Source of the DNA: Piscicola geometra | Lineage: Eukaryota > Annelida > Clitellata > Hirudinida > Piscicolidae | Reading direction: 5' to 3' | DNA length: 64,000 bases | Assembly (NCBI GenBank): GCA_943735955.1 | Contig: OX030962.1 | Span: 1,395,888-1,459,887, forward strand | Part shown: piece after piece, positions 22,261 through 64,000 of the stretch | How the letters are laid out: each line of letters opens with the position of its first letter | Numbering within the stretch: position 1 is the first letter of the stretch | Position numbers and translations under genes: made by a program | The notes under the pieces: model-generated | Database searches by the model: none | What the model was told of the DNA's origin: nothing | What the model saw: only the letters and a program-made list of their open reading frames with translations

Positions 22261-22485
22261 GGTTGTAGGTTAACTGCACCCGCGATGCATGTGTTAAATG
22301 CACCTTTGTTTTTGCGCGTTTCTTTTTTTTTAAATAAAAAACTTTAATTTAGGGTTAAGGTTGGGGTTAGGATTAGGGTTAGGGTTATGGTTGGGGTTTT
22401 CAGAAAAATCGCATTTTAAGAAGAAACGCGCAAAAACAAAGGTGCATTTAACACATGCAGCACGGGTGCAGTTAACCTACAACCG
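22261..22485. mobile_element. 225-bp MITE with telomere-like core and 8-bp target duplication
   Basis: Left arm from GGTTGTAGGTTAACTGCACC and right arm ending GGTGCAGTTAACCTACAACC are about 68-bp inverted repeats with few mismatches. The perfect 8-bp duplication CACCATGT flanks it (22253-22260, 22486-22493). The unpaired centre (about 22345-22400) is a run of TTAGGG-like units including GATTAGGGTTAGGGTTATGG. Confidence 0.92.
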
Positions 22486-23054
22486 CACCATGTCTCGCTT
22501 CCGATAATCGGAAGCGAGTCAAGAGTACATTATGCTTGTCTTTTTAGCTCGTTTCAAATACTATTTTATTTTTCAGATGTTGACAAAATCCAATTTTTTT
22601 TATCTATAATCATTTTATAGTCTTCATTATAAAGCAGTAATTTTACTTGATATTTATTACATTGGCTATAAAATAAATAATTATAATCTAAAATCAATTG
22701 AATATTAATTAAATTATTTAAAAAAACATTTTATGAAGTAATATCGGCTATTTTCGTTTTTAAAAAATTACAAAGATTTGAATGGCTGTCATAATAATCG
22801 CCATTTTTTACAATTTATTTTAAATGCGTTATTTTTGCTGCATATTGTAACAATTGGGAGAAAAAATGGAAACAAAAGACAAAAACATGAAAATTTGATT
22901 CAGAAATGTTTTTTCATCAATCAATCTTTAGATGAGCTTAAATGGCTTCAGTGTTCTCTGATAATCTGAAAAACTATTTGTTCATTTAAATTAAATTACT
23001 GCTAGTCTTGTGCTTGAAATTAATTTTATACTCTATAATACATACATTAGTATA
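22486..23054. other. No gene seen
   Basis: AT-rich. The open frame 22778-22969 is unsupported. Confidence 0.5.
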
Positions 23055-23255
23055 CTCAAGACAAGTTAAATTATAAAACAACAATATTAAAGTATAAAAC
23101 AACAATATTAAATTATAAAACAACAATATTAAATTATAAAACAACATTATTAAATTTTAAAACAACAATATTAAATTATAAAACAACAATATTAAATTAT
23201 AAAACAAAAAAATTAAGTTATAAAACAACAATATTAAATTATAACAAAATAATTA
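23055..23255 (+). repeat. 21-bp minisatellite (TAAATTATAAAACAACAATAT)
   Basis: About nine tandem copies with small variants (AACATTAT, AAAAAATTAAG). One unit near the right end is shortened. Confidence 0.85.
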
Positions 23256-23289
23256 AAATTAATAAAATTTCATTTTAAATCAAATAAAA

Positions 23290-24484
23290 ATAATTTATAC
23301 ACACACAATTACACCTACACGTACACAGCAACCCACACAATTCTTCACTAAAATGAATATTTTTTAAAGTATTTATTTTATTAATAAAATGAGTGTTTAT
23401 TTTTATTCATAAAAAACTGACAACGGGTCTTTTATACAAACAGGAATTTTATCCGTAAAATTCTGGCAATGGCGTTTATCTCAAAATTATAGCGAGGATG
23501 TTATCCGCCGGGGATTATGCCCAACTTTGAGTTTCCCCGCCTTAAAGTCCTGTTGTAAATCTAGAAGGAATTAAAAGTTTTTTGATGAAATGAACTTTTT
23601 AGCATTCGTTTTTTGATCGTTTTTGTGTTCACTTTTCATATGTAGCCAACACAGAAAATTTTTAATTTCTATAGCGCTATAGAATTTGAAGAAAGAGCGC
23701 TATAGAAATCTATTTGATTGATTGATAAATTTAAATGCATTACAATTTTTAAAAGCGTTAATTTTGTTTAAATTCCTTAAAATATTTAACGGTGTTGAAC
23801 ATTTAAACAGGAATTTATTGATTAATGCGTTAATCGAAAGTTAACTAAGATTAAAGCACAGCTCTATTTATATTATAAATTTTATAAGCATTCATCTTAA
23901 ATTCCAAACTAAACTATTTGCTATGATCAACAGGCAGCATCTTTCCAAGCTGTCAATAGTCTCACTATTTTAGTGGACATTAGTGGACAGTTCAGCTAAA
24001 CGAGGTAGCATTAACCGCCGGATCCTCTATCATTACATCTGTTTCAAATCACATTATGTTTGTCTTTTCATTTATGAGCTGTTATTTTAACGCTTAGCAT
24101 TGAAAATTATAGTTGAGAAAAAAAATTATGATTCAAAATCTACTAAAAAAATCTTATAGGGGAGACCGGGGCAAGATGACGGATGTCTTATATTTTCAGT
24201 TTTTCACTAGTTGAGGGCATGAAACGAACGGTAAACGGATAAACGCCCCAGCGAACAAAATTCCCGGCGGGTAATATCCTCGCTCTGATTTTAAGATAAA
24301 CGCCTTTGTGGATAATTGGCTTGTCAGAAATTTAACCGATAAAATCCCTGTTTGGATAAAAGACCCGTTCACATTTATCAGTTTTGTTTATTAAAAAATG
24401 AACACTCAATTTAATTTAAAATAAATACTTTAAAAAAACAAATTTATATTTTAATATAATTTTTAGTGAAGAATTCAAGAGTTG

Positions 24485-24490
<6 letters not shown>
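23290..24490. mobile_element. Element with long inverted repeats (about 210-245 bp arms)
   Basis: 23330-23541 is the reverse complement of 24235-24480 with moderate divergence: shared AACGGGTCTTTTATACAAAC / GTTTGGATAAAAGACCCGTT, GGCGTTTATCTCAAAATTAT and GCGAGGATGTTATCCGCCGG. The arms end toward CA- or TG-rich sequence on both sides. The interior includes a solo TAGAGCTGT hAT end (23800-23866). Related single fragments lie at 20641 and 29870. Confidence 0.75.
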
Positions 24491-24930
<440 letters not shown>

Positions 24931-24949
24931 ATGTGCTGATGTTTTCAAT

Positions 24950-27900
24950 CAAGCAATCAATCACTAATAATTTGTATAGCGCCCTTTACTAAGTGAACAA
25001 AAGCGCTCAGCTATCACGTCCCAAACAAGTACGTCTTCAGGCCTCGACGGAAAGTTATGAGTGAAAAAGAACGTTTAGCAAAAGAGTGTTAACTGGAAAA
25101 CGAAAAGAATGATTAAAGGAAGATGATCTTAGACCAGATTTAGGGGGTTGTTTAATTAGATTTTTAAGATAAATTGGAGCATTATAGTTATGAATTTTAA
25201 ACATATTTAGGCATATTTTGAAAGTCACTCTAGATCTCAAAGGTAGGCAATGTAACAAACGAAGATAAGGAAAAATGTGAAAAAACTTAGGAGCACGAGC
25301 AACAAGACGAGCAGCACAATTGAAGGTTTTATTTAGAGGAGCTAAAGTAGTATCAGGGAGACCATAGTAAAGAGAGTTGCAATAATCAATCCTGAAGAGA
25401 ACTAGAGAAGATACAAGAAGTTGCAAGGTAGGATCATCGAGAAAAGGAAGAAGCTGTTTAATACAACGAATGTGGAAATAACAAGATTTAGAGACAGATA
25501 GAATTTGAGGAATAAGTTAGAATAAAAAGTAAAACCAAGGCTACGAATGGAAGATGAAGGGTTTAGAGAGAGTGAAGAGGGGGGAGGCAAAACTAAAGAA
25601 GGAAGAGATAGTAAAGACTTTGATTTTTTATTGAAATATATGAGTTCAATTTTGTCCGGATTAAGTTTTAGAAACATAGATGAAGCCCAAGAGATTATAG
25701 ATTGAAGACAGAGAGTTATTTTATTAACAGTAAGGTCAAGAGAAGAGTCAGTGAAAGATGTATAAATATAGGAATCGTCAGCATAAATTTGACTGTTTAG
25801 AGAAGATGATGAAATAATATTAGGTAGTTCCGAGGTATAAAGAATAAAAAGTAAGGGACCAAGGATTGAGCCCTGTGGAACACCATAAGATAAAGAAACA
25901 GAAGAAGAACGAGAAGATTCTATTGATACATAGGAAGTTCGCGCAGAAAGGTAGGATTTAAGCCAGATAAGAGAGGAATCAGAAATATTAGAGGAAGAAT
26001 CTGAAACATTTAATGAAAGAGTATGGTCGACAGTGTCAAAAGCAGCTAAAAAGTCAAGGCATAAAAGAAGAGAAGAGGCATTAGAATCAGAAGTTAAAAT
26101 AAGGTCATTATAGAGTTTAAGTAAAGCAGTTTCAGTGGAGTGGCCAATTCTGAAACCAGATTGAGAGGAAGGAAGAAGTGAGTTTTTTTTCTAGATAGAA
26201 GATCAATTGTTGAGAAATAACTTTTTCAAGGACCTTAGAAAGAAAGGAAAGGTTAGATACAGGTCTTTAACTGGATAAGGATGCAGGATCAAGAGAAGGC
26301 TTCTTAATTGTAGGAATAACAAATGAAGATTTGAGGGCAGACGGATATTTAGATGTAGACAAAGATAAGTTAACCAAATCCAGAACAATAGGATAGAATA
26401 AAAAGGAGAGTTCTTTAAAAAGGGTTGTAGGAATAAGATTTAGAGAAGTGGGAGACATAGAATTAATTATATTTGTAAGATGGTCCAATGTGACAGGAGA
26501 AAAAGATGATAATGATTCAGAAGTGAACTTAGTAAAAGATGTTGTAGGCCTATTATTAGACGAAGATCTAATATAAGATATTTTATTAGTTAGAAATTCA
26601 AGATAGTCATCAAGAGAGAAAGATGGAGGAGGAGAGTTTTTATGTTAAATTTTAGATAAAGAAGACCACCTAGATAAATTAAAAAGAGAAATAATTTCAA
26701 GAAACTTAGCAACATAGAAATCAGAAGGTTTATTACTAGAGATATTAAAGTCTCCAAGAATAAAAAATGGACAAGATAAAGAATAAAGGAGTTCAGAGAG
26801 ATTATGAAAATCATCTAAAAATTGAGGTAAGGAACTAGGAGATCAATAGATGGCAACTAAATTAAATTTGAAAGAAGAAAGTTTTACAGTAGTATAAAGA
26901 CATTCAAAGGATTAAAAATGAACAGAAGAGTCAACAGAGATAGAATACAAGGATTTAAGTAAAATACAGATACCACCATATGAAGAGTGTCAAGGAGAAA
27001 GAGGGTTAGTTGGAGGCCGAGCAAGTTCAACAAAGGAAAAACCAGTAGGAGTAGAAGCAATAACTGAGGATGATGAAGCAGATTCATGCCAAGTTTCAGT
27101 TAAAATAAAAAAGTCTAAATAGTTAGAAGTAATTAGATCAGAGATATAGAGTGACTTATTATTAAGTGATCTTGTATTTAGAAGGCCAAACTTTAAATTA
27201 TTATTTTTAGAGATAATATTATTGAAGTTAACTTTACCCTTATTATCATTATTTATTTTATTATTATTATCATTATTTATTATATTATTATTATCATTAT
27301 TTATTTTATTATTATTATCATTATTTATTTTATTATTATTATCATTATTTATTTTATTATTATTATCATTATTTATTTTATTATTATTATCGTTATTTAT
27401 TTTATTATTATTATCATTATTTATTTTATTATTATTATCATTATTTATTTTATTATTATTATCATTATTTATTTTATTATTATTATCATTATTTATTTTA
27501 TTATTATTATCATTATTTATTTTATTATTATTATCATTATTTATTTTATTATTATTATCATTAATTATTTTATTATTATTATCATTATTTATTTTATTAT
27601 TATTATCATTATTTATTTTATTATTATTATCATTATTTATTTTATTATTATTATCATTATTTATTTTATTATTATTATCATTATTTATTTTATTATTATT
27701 ATCATTATTTATTTTATTATTATTATCATTATTTATTTTATTATTATTATCATTATTTATTTTATTACTATTATCAGAATTTTTATGATAAGTTAATTTA
27801 AAAGATTTTTTATTAATAATAGAGTTTAATTTATAATTCAATTGTGTGTTAGTAGTTTTATCTAGGTTAGGATTAGGGTTAGAAAGGATAAGTTTTTCAT

Positions 27901-28110
27901 TTTTTTAATAATTTCTAAAAAATTTATGGTCTAAGATCTGTAAATTAAAAGCCCTACGTCTTACACTACTTTTAGGAAGTTTAGCGAAAGAAGAGAGTTC
28001 AATTAAAAAGTCCCTAGAATACATAATAGAATGACAATTAGGAAAAAAAATAATTTAAATTTATTACAAAAAATACTATTCCACTCATAAAAAACCGTCT
28101 AGCCATCAGC
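24950..28110 (-). mobile_element. Nearly full-length LINE (L2/CR1/Rex1-like), recently decayed
   Basis: Read from about 28030 down to 24950. N-terminal part reading MYSRDFLIELSSFAKLPKSS; a 24-bp-repeat stretch coding poly-Asn; endonuclease start KFGLLNTRSLNNKSL and LTETWHE (27180-27080); GDFNISS (about 26740); RT blocks RPVSNLSFLSKVLEK (about 26270), LDFLAAFDTVDH (about 26040), GVPQGSILGPLLFILY (about 25870), YADDSYIY with YADD at 25785-25774, and CNSLYYGLP (about 25370); terminal FRRGLKTYLFGT with stop near 25010; 3' tail of (TTGA)n at 24950. A handful of frameshifts and stops break the single ORF. RNA-copying element encoding endonuclease and reverse transcriptase. I cannot assign the exact clade by eye. 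Confidence 0.88.
27238..27775 (-). repeat. 24-bp satellite inside the LINE ORF, coding an octapeptide repeat
   Basis: About 22 copies of a 24-bp unit. On the LINE strand it keeps the frame and encodes (NNDNNNKI)n. It joins the LINE N-terminal segment to the endonuclease in one open frame (27841-26990). Copies are almost identical, with single variants near 27390 and 27563. Confidence 0.93.
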
Positions 28111-28301
28111 AATACATCGTTCAAAACAGTAACAACTGAGCGCCATGCCGCCATGATGGACGCTAAACAAATGTTTTTACGTGTGTAGGTGGTGTGTGTG
28201 TTGGTGCGTGAGTAGATGCTGTGTGTATGTGTGTGTGTTTGTTGCTGTTTATGTGTGTGTTGCTTTTTATGTGTGTGCTGATGTTTGTGTGTGTCTGTGT
28301 G

Positions 28302-29546
28302 CAGTGGCGCAACCAGGGGGGGCTGGGGGGGCTCAAGCCCCCCCCCCAGACCTTTTTGAAGGGTCTCGCAATTTTTCGAAAATCGATGAGTTTTTTTGGT
28401 GGGGGGGGGGGAGTAATGAATTTTTCAATATGCCATAGGACAATGATATTTTCTCTGGAGGGCTATCGAGTCTTTATCTCACGAAACATTTCATATATCA
28501 TATATGAATTTTACATTTAGACTTGCATTATATGGTTATAAGAATAACTCAAGCGAAATTGAAAATATTTATTTCATAAGTTTTAATGGGGCAAAATGTT
28601 GCGAAAACGCAATGTGAGCGGGAAGTGTGACATACTTATTTACAGTAAGAAATCATAAATAAATTGATTCAAACCACATTTATTAAACAGAAATATATTT
28701 AAATTGCAAATAGTTCGATACAATTCAGACTTCTAATTATTTTATTTGTTATAATATTAATAATAGTTATTTTAATTAGAACAAAGCAAATTATTATACG
28801 TGAATTACAACAGCACTCATAAACTGTCGTGCTGTTTCAAAGACGACACTGACGACGAATGTTATCTTTATTTTAATTTTTTATTCAACCTATGAGAGGT
28901 TAAAAAATTATATTCTTTTCAATAAAAGCTTCAAGTGTGAAGAATTTGCGGTTTGGAATTTTTTATCGAAATATAAAAATCAACATTCATCTACAAAATT
29001 CAACTTTTAATTTTGATTTTATAAATTTCATAATACATTAACATTGAAATAATAATTTTATTATTATTATAATGACTAGACTTATTAAAAATCATATGAA
29101 ATCATATTATGTCAAAGTTGCGAAAACGCACTATTGATTTTTAAAAGCATTGAAAACGTTTTACAAGTTATTTTGAATATATAAAAAAATAATTCAAGTA
29201 TTAACTATCTTTTCACACTGAAGTTAAGACTAAATTTGTATAAATATACTAAAAATCGAACGAAAAAATTGAACAATTATCTAAGCGAAGAAAGATTGTT
29301 TTGAAAAATTTTAAATGTGGAAAGAATATAAAAGACTATAAGTAATAAAATGAAAAAAGTTGAAATTTAACTTATAAAATTAAAATTTAATGTACAAAAT
29401 ATGTGAAAAATCTCGGTATTAAAACAGCAGAAAAATATAAAAATTGATGTTGCAAAACGCAACAGCTTCGGTAAATGGATTAAACAATTTTTTTTTTACT
29501 AAAGTTGAGCCCCCCCCCCCAGCATTTTTTGCTGGTTGCGCCCCTG
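28302..29546. mobile_element. Non-autonomous hAT, CAGTGGCGCAACCAG family
   Basis: Inverted ends CAGTGGCGCAACCAG and CTGGTTGCGCCCCTG, followed inward by G- or C-runs and CTCAAGCCCCC / GAGCCCCC. The perfect 8-bp duplication TCTGTGTG flanks it (28294-28301, 29547-29554). No transposase fragment recognised in 1245 bp. It inserted into a TG-rich tract. Confidence 0.93.
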
Positions 29547-29554
29547 TCTGTGTG

Positions 29555-30853
29555 TGTGGGTCTCTGTGTGTGCCATTGTTATAATTTAATGTAATATTGT
29601 TAAATTATAATTTAATATTGTTATAATATAATTTTATATTTATATATTATAATTTTATATTTTTATATTACAATTCAATATTTTTATATTATAATTTAAT
29701 ATTTTCATATTATAATTTTATATTGTTATATTATAATTTAATATTTTGAACTATGAATTTACAAAATGAATTAGGAGGTTAAAAACATTGAAGGGCAAAG
29801 CTTTTTTTTTTGTTAAATATTCTCAAGTTTTTCAAACCGAAACATCTATCCAAAATTTTCATTATCAACCAGGGCTTTAATCCGCGGGAGTCATTATCCG
29901 CCAGGATTTTGATCCGCGGGAATTCTAACCACCGGGGCACTTATCTTACAACCGAAACGAACACTACTGGCTCTCCTACCTCCCTTTTGTTAAATAATAG
30001 TATGCAAACGCTGAAATCACTGTTTTTGTTTTAGTTGTGAAGCTTTAATTGTTTTCCGCGGTCACGTTATAACTTTTAAGCACGTTTAAATAATCTCTGC
30101 TTCAGAAATTGGTAAAATATTTCGTTTATTTGAATTAATTTATCAGTAGTTTCTTTATAATACGACCTATTGACATAAATAGTTGTCAATTAGTTGACTT
30201 CATACATGGAAATAAAACGAAAGTTTTTAACTGAGCAGTTCGGGGCAAGATGACATGCTTGTCATCTAAACTCGTTTTTCAGAATTTTCAAATATAAATA
30301 TGAATATGTTACTGGAGCTTATGTGCTGCTTAATTAATAGTTAGTTATTATAAATTACCGCAAAGAATTAATGCTGTAAATTATCGATAATTACGGATGT
30401 CTATATTTCATCCTATTTTCATGATTTTACAATTTATTTTATTTTCTATTTTTAAAATGTAAGAACATTTTAATGATTTGTTTAACCATATTAAATATTC
30501 AGAAGATTAAAATTTTAGACTTTTCAGTGTTGTCTATAACTAATCGAACTTTAAGGGCGGTAAAGTCAATCGAACTCAAACTTCTACATTTTGGTTCGAA
30601 TCTAGAACATAAATATAGGAATGCACCAGAAAGCAATGTGGTTGAGTGATAATGACAGCTGCTCACTTGAAAAAGTTGCTATCTCAAGAGTCTCCTAGAA
30701 ATGTTTATACGCAAATAAAACAAATAATTATCATCAGTTTATGACGTTTTAAAAGCAAAAGTAAGCTCAAACGTCGACTTGAAATCGAAAAGTTTTTTGA
30801 TTTAATAAAAAGATCGAACAATAAGAATCAAGGCATGCATCAGAAGATTGTCT
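29555..30853. other. AT-rich repeats and unassigned sequence; no gene
   Basis: 29580-29750 is a degenerate ATAATTTAATATTGTTAT array. 29870-29945 carries three to four ATCCGC(G/C)(G/A)GG motifs of the family seen at 20641 and 23290. The rest shows nothing recognisable. The minus-strand NOMO transcript probably ends near the right edge of this stretch. Confidence 0.55.
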
Positions 30854-30859
30854 TTTATT
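30854..30859 (-). promoter_or_regulatory. Candidate NOMO polyadenylation signal AATAAA
   Basis: The first canonical AATAAA on the transcript strand after the NOMO stop at 31423, about 565 nt downstream and just past the 29-bp minisatellite. Inferred from position only. Confidence 0.4.
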
Positions 30860-30924
30860 GGTCTTGATGCGAACCACATCGCACTTCGAAGCGCACCAAC
30901 ACCTCATAGTTTTCCTCATAGAAT

Positions 30925-31385
30925 ACTAAAACACAGCACACCTACCACAATATTCTACAACACAGCACACCTACCACAATATTCTACAACACAGCACACC
31001 TACCACACTATTCTACAACACAGCAAACCTACCACAATATTCTACAACACAGCAAACCTACCACAATATTCTACAACACAGCACACATACAACAATATTC
31101 TACAACACAGCACACCTACCACAATATTCTACAACACAGCACACCTACCACAATATTCTACAACACAGCAAACCTACCACAATATTCTACAACACAGCAA
31201 ACCTACCTCAATATTCTACAACACAGCACACATACAACAATATTCTACAACACAGCACACCTACCACAATATTCTACAACACAGCACACCTACCACAATA
31301 TTCTACAACACAGCAAACCTAACACAATATTCTACAACACAGCAAACCTAACACAATATTCTACAACACAGCAAACCTAACACAC
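30925..31385. repeat. 29-bp minisatellite in the presumptive NOMO 3' UTR
   Basis: About 16 tandem copies of a unit containing CCACAATATTCTACAACACAGC, differing mostly at CACACC/CAAACC. The array ends 38 bp before the NOMO stop codon in plus coordinates, so it would be transcribed as 3' UTR. The plus-strand open frame across it has a 29-residue period, exactly as a 29-nt unit dictates, and is not a gene. Confidence 0.9.
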
Positions 31386-31422
31386 CACACCACATCAAGA
31401 CGAAAAGATAAATTAAATTCTC

Positions 31423-62138
<30,716 letters not shown>

Positions 62139-64000
62139 GGCACGAGCACTATCACTAACTAAAGGTTTACTTTGGAAGGTGTACTCATAATTTATGCAAA
62201 TGATCTTAACGATTGAAGTAAACAAATTTCCAATGTTTAAATAGCTGTATGGTAATAAAACGGTGTTGCTAACAGGCAAAAGAAAATACTTTAAATTAAT
62301 GAGATTTTTGTCATATTAGTTTAGTTTAGAGAGTTAAGAACCACGCAGATCTTTTGACTTCTATAATATTACTATTAAAACATTTTGCTGATGACTTTTA
62401 TTGCTCTGACCAAAAATATAAAGCTAAAACTTTTTATTAAACAATTTAGCATAATATTTCTAAATTTTTATACTATTTTTTAGTTAAATAAAGTGGTTTC
62501 ACCTATTTTTTGGGATTATGATGGACTCGGTAATTATTTATGTATATAAATAGGAATAACAATTGAATACGGACTCTGAGTTTATACTATATTCAGGTTT
62601 TGCTTTCGAAATTGATTTCCATAAAACATTTAATTACGTAGAATCACTCTACTAAATGGAACCATATTTTGAGAAAAATTATTACGAAATTGATCTTATT
62701 GAATTTTTAAATTTATTCAATAGTAAAGACTCTTTAGAAATGTGTAAAATTCTCATAATTAGAGCTTGACGAACAACATAAATTAAAATTCAACTATTCA
62801 ATTTCTGACAAGTATAATTCAGTCAAGACTTGAGTATCCATATTCAAATAATCAACAAGATGATTATATCAAACTTCCATGAAAATAGAATGATGTTGGT
62901 ACATTTTTACAACTTTAAAATTAAAAGTGCTAATGGTTTAAGAATTGATTGCCATAGATTCCAAAAGCATTCATAGTCTATATTAGAAAATGAATAGTCA
63001 TCAATGCATAGAGAAAAATCATCCCCCATCACTATCATCTTCTTAGCAGTCAAATAGCTGTTTTTTTCAGTCTGATCACCGATGACCACAACACAACAAA
63101 AAGAAAAACTGCAGCACCAAAAATAGCAGTCTTTGCAAAAACAAAAATGCAATCATAACATTGAATGGACGAAACAACCTTCAGCACCAGTACCAAGAGA
63201 ATTGAAGGATGGCTGCAGCGAAAAAAGAAAAACAGATCACAGCAACTTCATTCTTTGCAAGATCCTCTTCGGCTCCTTCATTCTCACCTTCAACACCAGT
63301 GCCAAAAGGATCCAGAAAGACGCTTTTGTAGGAATGAAGATGCTGTATTAGGAATGATGATTCTGTGGTTATGTTGAAGATGATGGTGATGTGGGTGAGG
63401 TTAGAAGTGAGGATTGGTTTATAAAATTATTAAGGTTATTTGATTTGATTAGATATATAAATATATTATTCAAGAATTTATTGAAAAGTGTTTTAGAAAT
63501 TATAAAAAAACTTGCCTCAGTTATTGTTCATTTTACGATATATCTCGCCTCGGATAGTTTGCCGAAATCTAAATTAATATGGCCGCTTTTTGTTATTGTT
63601 AGAAACCAACAATCAGCTGATTCAAGAAATAAATAAACATTACCATCAGCTGTTTTTATATTGCTATGTCTATGCTTCCGAGTACGCACTCCATAGTATG
63701 ACGGTCATGCTAATCATGTGTGTCTAAAAACCATCAAATGAAATGTATACCGTAGGGAAGCATAATCATCGATTTCAAAATTTCAAAACGTTCACTTAGG
63801 ACATGATTAACACTAACAATACAAGAAGTTTGACACAAAAATTAATTTTTTATGTTAAAAATGGTAAACGAATAAAAAGTCTTCCGGATAAAAAGTCTTC
63901 AAGAAGAGATTTTCATGGAAAAAACTTTTTATATAATTTTATAAATTTTAATTAATAAATAATAATAACTGCAAGAATTCTTTGAGCAACAAGCCTTCAG
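62139..64000. other. NOMO upstream region; no gene recognised
   Basis: 62139-62290 would hold the 5' UTR and promoter. It includes an exact octamer ATGCAAAT at 62194-62201, of unknown meaning. 62300-63740 has small open frames on both strands (for example 63391-63636 plus) without recognisable domains. 63745-63860 repeats 50085-50200. Confidence 0.5.

Noticed and set aside
27222..27788. Plus-strand 188-codon frame of Leu/Ile/Phe repeats
   Set aside because: Antisense of the 24-bp satellite in the minus-strand LINE ORF.
30848..31385. Regular direct repeats that could suggest a CRISPR-like array, and a 167-codon frame
   Set aside because: Repeats are contiguous 29-bp units without unique spacers, in an animal genome; the frame has the period predicted by the unit length.
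62907..63636. Several 60-80 codon frames on both strands
   Set aside because: No recognisable domain, no splice context and ordinary length for chance frames in this sequence.

Overview
This is animal (metazoan) nuclear DNA: AT-rich, mostly non-coding, with genes split by GT-AG introns and dense in transposons, microsatellites and tRNA-derived SINEs. The gene content (lactate dehydrogenase, NOMO) and the repeat mix (many hAT families, L2/CR1-like and RTE-like LINEs, Harbinger, pogo) suggest an invertebrate, but I cannot name the phylum or species from the window alone. There is no bacterial, organellar or CRISPR signal.

Two host genes are present, both on the minus strand. (1) L-lactate dehydrogenase: exons 1-4 (15379 down to 1478) encode the first 170 residues, and the rest of the gene lies beyond the left edge. 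(2) A complete NOMO (nodal modulator / pM5) gene, 62138 down to 31423. I could join 27 coding exons with every splice phase matching, giving 3585 nt and 1194 residues, with an N-terminal signal peptide, a C-terminal membrane helix and a basic tail ending in a KXKXX-type ER retrieval signal. The two genes are functionally unrelated (cytosolic glycolysis versus the ER translocon) and show no sign of co-regulation.

Layout. 1-15.4 kb: LDH exons separated by introns full of hAT fragments, LINE fragments and simple repeats. 15.4-31.4 kb: intergenic, holding ZMYM-like and SCAND3-like hAT remnants, a telomere-cored MITE, an element with long inverted repeats, a nearly full LINE whose ORF carries an in-frame 24-bp satellite, and a clean non-autonomous hAT with a perfect 8-bp target duplication. 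31.4-62.1 kb: NOMO, whose introns hold four further hAT families, LINE fragments, a Harbinger remnant, a pogo remnant, three of the four SINE copies and two large palindromic MITEs. 62.1-64 kb: upstream of NOMO, with no recognisable gene.

The most notable points are: the mobile-loop arginine of LDH replaced by lysine; two forced GC-AG introns in NOMO; a NOMO intron that is a CA microsatellite, a multiple of three and free of stops; a second NOMO C-terminus that would arise if the weak last donor were skipped; a 225-bp MITE with telomeric repeats at its core; two perfect 47-49 nt palindromes with a one-base loop; and a local concentration of at least six distinct hAT families with identifiable ends.
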